DNA from: Mangifera indica
Lineage: Eukaryota > Streptophyta > Magnoliopsida > Sapindales > Anacardiaceae
DNA: 64,000 nucleotides
Direction of reading: 5' to 3'
Assembly: GCF_011075055.1 (NCBI RefSeq)
Contig: NC_058148.1
Location: forward strand, 15,679,969 to 15,743,968
Below the pieces are notes generated by a model. It made no database searches and was not told the DNA's origin. It worked only from the letters and a program-made list of their open reading frames with translations. Positions 48,957 to 58,641 of this stretch are shown in pieces (within the stretch, counting starts at the first letter, position 1; the number at the start of each line of letters is the position of its first letter). The position numbers and the translations under genes were made by a program.

Positions 48957-49372
48957 GGCTTACAAAATTAATTTGAAAGCTTAATTAAAACATCAAATCA
49001 ACTTATGACATTAGAATCATTCTATTTAATATTTATAGCAAAGAGACTCCAACCCAAAACAGGTGTTAAAACAACACAAATAACCTTAGGTAGCTTTAAA
49101 ACATTTATTATTTAATATTATCTCATAATTATATTTAATAATTCCATTTTAATAATTGTGAAGATGATGCAAAAACAGAGACAATAATTTTGCCAATTGA
49201 TAAAAGTATTATCTTATTAATAACCTTGTTTTTATCTTGTACAATAATTTTGTACTAAGAACCAAACCAAAGGGGCAACGACAAATCATGCATGCACCTC
49301 CATTAATTTTCACATTATTCTGCAAGCTGCATTAGGATTTTCTTCGCAAAAGCAATCACATCGATTGCCTCT

Positions 49373-50113
49373 CTAACAATAGCAACCGCCCCTGCCACCA
49401 CCCCAGCTATCATACACCGGTCTCCCGTAGTATCCATCATAGCATATCGGCGGTCCACGGTATCCTAGTTGGTAACATGGCCCACCTCCTTGCCCCTCGT
49501 AGCATTCCCTGCAACACACTCTCACAGGGTTCTGCGGGAAGCAAGGGGCTGGGGCTGTGGCTGCTGATGGGGCTGGTTTCTCTTTAGGTTTCTCCGATTT
49601 TTTTGATTGTCCAGGGTCTTTCGGTCCGGGGGGATCTGGTGGTGGCCTCGGAGTCTCTGTCGGTACTTCCTTTTTAGGTTTCTCCTCTTTTGGCTTTGGC
49701 TTGGGTGGAGGTACAATTTCAATACCCTTGATGGATTCACCACCTTTGCAGGATATCTTTTGCTTGATCTTCTCAGGACTGCAACACACCACTTTGATCG
49801 TCACTGTGTTCTGCTTCTCGTCATACACCTGGTCTTGTATTTCTGATCTCGTTCACAAGAATCAAATGCATTAACAAACAAACAACACGGAATTAATTAT
49901 TAAACAGAAATGGAAGACACTCACGAGGGTATTTACACAGCACTTTCTTCACTTTCCTGTAGCACTTCTCACACTGAAGATCAACCTTCAACACCATTGT
50001 CACAACTTTCTGCAACAACATTAAACAATCAAACAATATTATTAACAAAGAATTCTGAGATGGGCATGGTAAAATTAGAAGAATGATAAGATTTGAAAAA
50101 CCTTCTTCCCCAT
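49373..50113 (-). CDS. HMA/Pi21-like protein, copy D, stop just before CaaX, 188 aa
   Basis: Exons are 50113-50102 (MGKK), 50009-49925 and 49842-49373. The HMA domain is intact (LQCEKC, CCSPEKIKQKISCKGG). The linker is Lys/Pro-rich (VPPPKPKPKEEKPKKE), followed by a Cys-Tyr-Gly region ending GGRGGCYC and a TAG. Beyond the TAG the same frame stays open for 20 codons and ends NAACRIM at 49310, a family CaaX box. A single nonsense change therefore appears to have removed the prenylation signal. The product would be a soluble variant, or the gene is in early decay. Confidence 0.78.
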
Positions 50114-51673
50114 TGCTGCTGGCCAGCTGCTCAGGTCTGAGACTTAACCTCACTCTCAGAAATTAATGACACAACATGAAGTTATCTTTATCTTAGGAAG
50201 ACGTAAGAGTTTGATTTCCGTACATCAATAACTACTAGATGTAAGAGTTTGGTTTCCGTACATCAATTTATTATGATGTTGACACGTGTGTTGAGTTTGA
50301 TTGCTGGCTCTTTATATGTGCATGTGCTGGCTGGAAAAGAAGTGATACCGATTTCAAGAATAAATGATGAACAGAAGAATGTGTGTCCACAATTGCCAAC
50401 TGTACATGTGTTCGTGCCATGGATCCGTGACTCACCAAGGCAAGAACAGGACGTCGCTGAAAGAATTTAAGTGGATTATTTATGAATAATACTGTATTTG
50501 AAAAAACTTAGAACACTTGTTTCCATTTAAGATGTAATCGTCGTCCAGATGAGCCATCATCCCATACGACAGCAACGATTTTTTCTCTTTAACCGTTTTT
50601 TTTAAATCTTTTAATTAATAGAGTGAGCCAAATTAGATCTTGAATTACCTATTTTGTATTAAAGAGAAACTAAGATGTGAATGAAACTTTATACTTGAAT
50701 GTTATATAGGCCAAAAGATTTGTTCACACCTGTAATCTCAAATTTATATTTTTTAATTTTTAAATGATTAAATCTCATTCATAAGTAAAATTTTATTAAA
50801 AATATCAATTAAAATTAAGAGTAAAATTGTTATTTAATAGAAATTTAAATCATTAAAGTTTTATTATATTTTTCTCTTTTAATTCAAAAATTTTTAAAAA
50901 AATATATATATATTTTAAACTTTAGAGAAAAAAAAAATTATTAGTTTTAAATTGAGTAGAGAAAAATTATAGTAAAACATTAATTTTTTAAATCATTTTA
51001 TTAAATAACAATTTTATTTTTAATTTTAATAAAGAGTTTTAATAAAATTTTACTTCCTAGTAAAAATTTGAATTTTTAAAAATTGAAAAAAAAAAAAAGA
51101 CATAATTTTATTATAAAAATATCTATCTTTTGAATTTAATACATCACTAAAGCAATCCAAAAAGGGGACTAAAATTTAGATAAAGTGGTGGAAAAGGATA
51201 TGCACTATAATATGTTTAATTAGCTACATCGTATCAGCTGTCTAAGTGAAATTCTAAGGTTTTTTCTTTCTAAGAAAAGAAAACTAAGAAATTATTTTGT
51301 AAACCAAATTCGAGAAATGTGTAATTTTAGATAAAAGATTAAACAATATTACCTTATAAGCATACAAAATTTGAACCCTACTTTACTCCTAATTAAAATA
51401 TATTCCTCCCCAAATTGTCTCAATCACAATTCAATCATCAAATTAATTTGATAACATTAGAATCATTTTATTTAATATTTATAACAAAGAGACTCGAGCC
51501 CAAAACAGGCGTTAAAAAAGCACAAATAATTAATTTCCAGTGTTTTAATCTTTATTCTCTTGTACAATAATTTTGTACTAAGAACCAAACCATAGGCCAC
51601 CCAAATGCCCACCATCACAAGTGAGCTATATCTTCAACACAGCGACAAATGATGCATGCACGTCCATTAATTT

Positions 51674-51900
51674 TCACATTATTCGGCATGCACCGCCACT
51701 GCCACCACCCCAGCTATCACAAACCGGTCTCCCGTAGCATCCACAGTAGCGTATCGGCAGGTCATGGTAGCGTACGCTGCAACACACTATCTGCAGGTAG
51801 CATACGCTGCAAAACACTATCTGCACGTGGCAGTTCCAGCAACACTCTGGATGTGGCTGTTTCGGCAACACTGTGGCGGCGCTGCTGTTCTATTTACATA
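51674..51900 (-). pseudogene. Headless HMA/Pi21-like fragment, copy E
   Basis: Only the Cys-rich C-terminal part remains (CCWNCHVQIVFCSVCYLQIV and, at the end, GGSGGACRIM). The HMA exons are missing, and at about 51890 the sequence passes directly into DNA that resembles the upstream block of the other copies. A deletion joined the promoter region to the 3' half. Its 3' flank is nearly identical to that of copy B. Confidence 0.75.
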
Positions 51901-52719
51901 TGCATGTGCTGGCTCACTATCAGAAACTAATGACACAGCTTGAACTTATCTTATGTTATAAAGACGCAAGATTTGATTTCCGTACATCAATATGCTGGCT
52001 CTTTACATATGCATGTGCTGGCTGGCTTTGAATGATTGAGACCTGCCCACACAACCATACAAAATGATGAATAAAAGAACGTATGCCCACAATTGCCAAC
52101 CGTACACGTGTTTGTGCCATGGATCCATAACTCAATCACAAGGCAACCCGGCGTCGGTGTAGGAATTTAACTGGGTGATGGATGGAACGTTTAAAAAGCC
52201 CAAGCGATTTATTTCTATTTAACTTGCACTGAAACCTTAAAAAAAATTATTTTTAACTTTTTAAAACTTAAACAACCGTTTATAAGTAAAATTTTTTAAA
52301 AAAATTTTAATTAAAATTAAAAATAAAATTATTATTTAATAAAATAATTAAAAATTCTACAATTAGTTATATTTTTTCTTAAATTTTAAAAACTAATAAC
52401 TTCAATTTGACCTAAAATTTTTAAATTTCGAAAAATAATTATTTTTTCTCATATTTAGGGTTTTTTTTCCTTTCTATTCAGACTACTATCTTCGGCAAAT
52501 AATATCTTCTCTTTCTTTTACCCAACAATGCCTCTTCCTTTGGTGATGCCCCTCGGTTTGAAGTCTTTTCTTTTTAGAGAAAATCTAGATATCTTTTATC
52601 TAGATTAAAAATTCCAAATTAAGAAGACCCTTGTTTGGACTGTAAGTATTGTCTAGATGAGTCGTCATTTGAGACAACAACACCAGACCAAGGTATTGTC
52701 GTGGTCTAGATGATGGGCT

Positions 52720-54360
52720 CCTTTACCGATATTAAATTTTTTACTCTAATTTAGGTTCATTTATATTTTTATATCATATTTTTTTACACCCTAAATGTTT
52801 TTACTATCATACATGTTACAATATCTAAATTATTCTTATTTTCAATTTTGAGAAATCATTGAAAAACAATACTATTATTTCTTTCTCCTTTGAATTTTTT
52901 ATAAAGAGAGAATATGTGTAGGTATTTAATATTAATATTTGAAATAAAATTTATATATGTGTAAGATAAGATCAAGTGAATTTAAAAATTTTTTTATTTA
53001 TATTTTTTAGATTAAATGTAACAAAGTTTTTAAATTTTAACTTGCTTAATCTTATCTCCCTAAATTCTGATTAGAGTTAATTTCATATTGAAGTAGTATA
53101 TGGAAAAATAATCTAATAGGTCACTCGTGAAACGTATGCAATGAAGGTCTTGACATAAGATATAAAACATATGCAAAGATAAAAAGCAAAGAATATTTAT
53201 GTAGAATCTTATAGAGAATGTTGCATAGAATGTATCGTATATAATGCATTATATTCAACAAGCAAAGAATATCATACATAAAATCCTGCAGAGAATATAA
53301 TGAATATGCAGAAGACTTTGCCTGTTTACTTCCATTTTTTCATTCATGTGAATGTACATATGTGCATGTTTTTGCAAATATTTTCTATAAAAGTATTTGC
53401 TTGTTTTCCTATGAAAATAATATAATATATAATATAAGAGTATTAAATATATACAACATAGACATTGGATTGTTTTCTCGTGCATAAAGAAAATTCAGTA
53501 AACAGTTTTATCGATTATCGATAGTGGCAATGTAATGGGAGGACGATAGTTGAAGTTTTCTTATAAACGGAAGTATAATTGTATAGTGTTAAATTTAATT
53601 CGATTCAAATTCAATTAAATAATTCAATATAAATTACCAATTAAATAATTTAATGTAAACCTCAATTTGATTTAGATTGAATTATTGTTTAATTTGAATT
53701 CAAGCTAATTAAAATTGAAAATTGTTGTTGGGTTAAGGAGAAATAGATTGGCGATGACGCTAAGGGTCGGTGTTGTCGCTAACCTTTTCTCTCACCAACC
53801 TTTGCTTTTTTATCTTTTTTTTTTTTTTTTTGGTTGATTCCATTCACTTTGGAATATCAAAAGGGAACTCTTACAATTTTCTAATTTTTAGATTTCTTAT
53901 AATTATTATTTTCAATATGAATTTTGGTATCTGTTAAACAAGAATATTGGGTATATATTACCAAAATAAAATCAAGTTAATAAAAGAAAATGAAATAAAG
54001 TAATTTTTTTAATCCAATTCACCTATCCGTTTCTTTAAAAAATGTTACTCAAACTTGTTAGTTGAGTATAATTTATTTTATGTATGTTGTTGATTGAAAA
54101 TTATCAAATATAGGGGATTGAGTTTTAAATTTGCATAGTTATTTGAAAATATCAAGAACACTCATTTGAAAAGATAAATGAAATCTCACATCAAATTTAA
54201 CAATTTTCTTGTATTATTTATGTCATTAAAAAATTATTTTAATATATAACTTTAAAATGAAGTTGATATCAATCATATTAATTTAATGATACTTCAATTT
54301 ATTTGATTAATTTTTGATTAAAAATAATTATTTTTTATTAATCTTTTATTAATATATGAA
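52720..54360. repeat. Segmental duplication block, copy 2
   Basis: This block is collinear with 38590-40250, including the stretch around ATCGGCAGTGGCAA/ATCGATAGTGGCAA and the end that leads into the DUF1985 relic. From about 54360 the words AGAGGTGTC and TTTATTGTATGA continue the match to 40575-40640. Confidence 0.7.
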
Positions 54361-54894
54361 AGAGGTGTCTAATTAAGTTTATTGTATGAAAATGTTTTGA
54401 TCGAGAGAGGAATACTTCCCAGTGTTAACAAGTTAGTGCAAAGAGATGAAAATGGCAATTATATCTGTGGGCTGGGCTGTTATGCGGAAACTAAATCAAA
54501 TCATGACTGTCTGTCTTTCAATAAATTCATCAATTCAAAAATTAAAGTCAGTGGAGTTCCTTCCATCTTGTCTCATTTATGGTTGCGTAGAAAAATCAAT
54601 TGAACATTTAATTTGATCCATTTTTCTGCTATGAAAATATAGATATGCACTTATGAATTGAATACAAGATTCAAAACTTGGGAGGGAGATGTACTACAAA
54701 AACATATATAAAATGGGTTTTATTTAAAATAATAAAATATAAACTGTTTGTATTATTATTTTATTTATTAAGTTGTAAATGTAATATTATGTTATTTTAA
54801 CCATAATCCAATGGTTGAAAAATCGTTAGGAAATTATTGAGCTACCACATAGAAATAAAAAAACCTACCAACTCTTATACGTAAAGTTTGAAAA

Positions 54895-55140
54895 CACATA
54901 CACATTCTTTGCCTGCCAAGAGCCTCGGAGGCTCTTCCCACCACAGCATCCAACAGATTGTTATACACAACAATATTTGGCTTAATACCTAAAGTCTTCT
55001 TTTCTTCATAAACATTCAAACACCCATCGAAATTTCCAGTCGTCCCGTATATCGTAATTAAAGTAGAAAATGTCATAGAATCAATACGCCATTTCTCATT
55101 CCTCGCTCTATCATACAAACTCAAAGCAATATCCACATTA
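54895..55140 (-). pseudogene. Fragment of the SVR7-type PPR gene, middle part
   Basis: The segment matches 36110-36340 at roughly 95% by eye and encodes parts of three PPR motifs (MDIALSLYDRARNEKWRIDS and GIKPNIVVYNNLLDA). A small insertion and frame change follow LLDA. The left and right junctions fall in unrelated AT-rich DNA. About 40 bases beyond the right junction lies a truncated GGCC-family end (TGGGAACAAGTCTTT). It is a recent, dead copy. Confidence 0.85.
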
Positions 55141-56063
55141 CTTTGAGTTCATTTTTTTAATTTAAAAAAAAAAAAAAAAGAGACTTTTGAGATTATACTT
55201 ACTCTTGAGTGGGAACAAGTCTTTATATATGAATGAATATGAGATGTAGAATTGTACTGAAAGAAGCGAAAGTCCAACGTGGGTGATTGAATAGATGAGC
55301 TTGAGCAGAAACCCTTGCCCACCGCCGCCAATCTTGTCGTCTACGTGATGTACATAGGAAGGAAGAATTGGAGATGCTCTGGGAGTCGTGATACATACAT
55401 GCCACAATATCAATATTGTATTCAGAAGGTTTCCTTTGATGCGACATGTATCTGAATTTATCTTATCATGTCTAATTTCTTACTTCATTTTTTATCAGTT
55501 GACCAACTTCAAGAAAAAAGCTTCCCTGCTCCACTTCATCCAAGGTTAATTTGAAATCAACAAAATAATTTAATTGAATTTTATTTTTATTTTAGATTTA
55601 AACTACTAATTAAGTAATTTGATCTGAAATGAAATTCAAACTTAAGCTAGCTGGTCAATTAAATCCAATTTTAGATTAAATATCAAACAAAATCACCTAC
55701 CTTAATTATTGAATAATGAACTTTGAAATTCTTAAATATTTTTTTAGTGATCACATCACATGACATCACATGGAATTGAATATGCACATGCAATGGAATA
55801 AAATCAACTCATTCCAATCGAATCATATAGAATAAAATTCAACCCTAGGGCTAGACTTTCGGTTCCATTAGTAATGCAGTCTTGTTCAACATGCAGTAGC
55901 ACTTTCTTGTAAGGGAAATTTTAAAAAATAGCCAAAATGCCCTCCCATTAAGCCAAAATGCCCAAAATCACTATTTCCAAGCCAAAATGCCCAAAATCAC
56001 TGTTCCAAAAAAAAAAAAGCCTATGACTTTTTTTAAATACCGAAATTGTCCTTTCCCTCATAT

Positions 56064-57760
56064 TTATATAACTTTTCCACTCACTATAGGGGTTTTAAGG
56101 CAATTTTAGATAAATATGGAGGGTTTTTAGATATTTTACACTATAAAAGATTTTGATATATATTTATTTATTTAAAACTTTTTCTAAAATGACAAAATTA
56201 CCCCTCCCTTCATTTATATAACTCTCCTCACTCACTATAGGGTTAAATGTAATTTAAGATAAATATGGGGGGTTTTTAGATACTTTACATTATAAAGGCA
56301 TTTTCATATTTATTTATATATTTTATTACTTTTTCTAAAATGTCAAAAATACCCTTCCCCTCATTTATATAAACTCTCCTCACTCATTTTATTTCCACAC
56401 ACTTCTCATATCACTCAAACATTCACTCTCATTTTCATTTTTTTTCAACATCAATTAGTAGGGATTTGTTCGGACGAAGGAAGTTCGTATTTCTGAATTC
56501 GACTCGAAAAAATACTATTCATCAAAAAAAGGTATTTATCTCAATCTTATCCTAAAACTTCATTTTATTTGTTAAGTATAGTTTTTATGTCGTAATATGG
56601 GGGTTAAATGCAATATGTGACAAGTATTGGGGGTTAAATGTAATTTAGGATAAATATGGGAGGTTTTCAGATATTTTACATTGTAAAGGCATTTTCATAT
56701 TTATTTATATATTTTATTACTTTTTCTAAAATGTCAAAAATACCCTTCCCCTCATCTATATAAACCCTCCTCACTCATTTTATTTCCACATACTTCTCAT
56801 ATCACTCAAACACTCACTCTCATTTTCATTTTTTTTCAACATCAATTAGTAGGGATTCGTTCGGACGAAGGAAGTTAGTATTTCTGAATTCGACTCGAAA
56901 AAATACTATTCATCAAAAAAAGGTATTTATGTCAATCTTATCCTAAAACTTCATTTTATTTGTTAAGTATAGTTTTTATGTCGTAATATAGGGGTTAAAT
57001 GCAATATGTGACAAGTATTGGGGGTTAAATGTAATTTAGGATAAAAATGGGGGTTTTTTGGATATTTTACATTGTAAAGGCATTTTAATATTTATTTATA
57101 TATTTTATTACTTTTTCTAAAATGTCAAAAATACCTTTCCCCTCATCTATATAAACTCTCCTCACTCATTTTATTTCCACACACTTATATCACTCAAACA
57201 CTCACTCTCATTTTCATTTTTTTTCAACATCAATTAGTAGGGATTCGTTCGGACGAAGGAAGTTCGTATTTTTGAATTCGACTCGAAAAAATACTATTCA
57301 TCAAAAAAAGGTATTTATGTCAATCTTATCCTAAAACTTCATTTTATTTGTTAAGTATAGTTTTTATGTCGTAATATGGGGGTTAAATGCAATATGTGAC
57401 AAGTATTAGGGGTTAAATGTAATTTAGGATAAAAATGGGGGGTTTTTGGATATTTTACATTGTAAAGGCATTTTCATATTTATTTATATATATTTATTAC
57501 TTTTTCTAAAATGTCAAAAATACCCTTCCCCTCATCTATATAAACCCTCCTTACTCATTTTATTTTCACACACTTCTCATATCACTCAAACACTCACTCT
57601 CATTTTCATTTTTTTTGTTAACATCAATTAGTAGGGATTCGTTCGGACGAAGGAAGTTCGTATTTCTGAATTTGATTCAAAAAATACTATTCATCAAAAA
57701 AAGGTATTTATGTCAATCTTACCCTAAAACTTCATTTTATTTGTTAAGTAAAGTTTTTAT
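56064..57760 (+). repeat. Tandem array of promoter/leader-exon modules upstream of MURA
   Basis: TATA boxes (TATATAA or TATATAAA) occur at 56064, 56215, 56366, 56757, 57148 and 57537. Spacing is 151, 151, 391, 391 and 389 bp. The last four units also carry a full leader with GGGATTCGTTCGGACGAAGG (GGGATTTG in the first) and end in AAAAAAAG followed by GTATTTAT, a splice-donor-like junction at 56532, 56923, 57311 and 57704. The units are highly similar, so amplification is recent. The leaders contain no ATG. The array may serve as four alternative first exons. Confidence 0.85.
57537..57703 (+). promoter_or_regulatory. Promoter-proximal TATA box and leader exon of the transposase
   Basis: The last unit of the array has TATATAAA at 57537, a pyrimidine-rich CACTCACTCTC start region about 50 bp downstream and an ATG-free leader up to the donor at 57704. 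The likely acceptor is TTGCAG at 58627, 14 bases before the transposase ATG. The intron would be about 920 bp. Splicing is predicted, not shown. Confidence 0.55.
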
Positions 57761-58641
57761 GTCATTGCAATGGGGTTAAATGTAATATTTGACAAGTATG
57801 GGGGGTTAAAATAATTTAGGATAAATATAGGGGGTTTTTGGATATTTTACATTGCTATGGGGGTTTTAGATATTTTACAATATATATAGGATTTATATAA
57901 CATGTTAAAAATATATAGGGATTGCTTTGATACAAGACGACATACAAGGGTGTCAAATGAAATGTTATTAAAATTAGGACGTATTTTCATATTAAACATT
58001 GTAGGCGCATTATAATTAAAATTATAGGTTTTTTCGAGTTTCACTGCTTTAGGATATATCAATGCACATTTTTCTTATTTCTGAAGAATTTTTTGATTGT
58101 TGTCATTCTATGGTATTTCAACTTTTAGGATTCAAATTTCAGTTTTGTTTTTTCGAATTTCAGTGTTTTAGCATATATCAACTCGTATTTTTCAGATTTT
58201 TTTAGAATTGTTCGATTAATATCATTCTAGGGTATTTCAATTTTTAGAATTCGAATTTAAGCTCAGTTTTTTTTTTAAATTATCGTTTTAGGATATATCC
58301 ACTAGTATTTTTCAGATTTCTGCAGAAATTATTTATTATTGACATTTTAAAGTAATTCAAAGTATAGAATTTGAATATCTATTTCAAAGTATAGATATTA
58401 TAAAAACGTTTTAAATAGAACGTTATAAACAGATAGATGCATTTTGATATAAGATAACATACGAAAGTGTTATATAAATTGTTAAATAATTATAAGGGGA
58501 TAAATAACATATTAGAAAAATATGAGGTGTTTTTTTTAATTATTAATAATTGTACGGCTGATTTACATAGTTATTATTGATTTTTTTTTATACCTGAATA
58601 ATTATCTTCAAAAACTTGTCATTGCAGGATTGATATTTAAA

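Noticed and set aside
54382..54603. Plus-strand 73-residue frame beginning MYENVLIERG
   Set aside because: Only its start matches the relic at 40590, where the frame is broken. The rest is unrecognisable.
57446..57631. Short plus-strand frame in the promoter array
   Set aside because: It spans a TATA box and leader. The matching stretches of the neighbouring units show no conserved frame.
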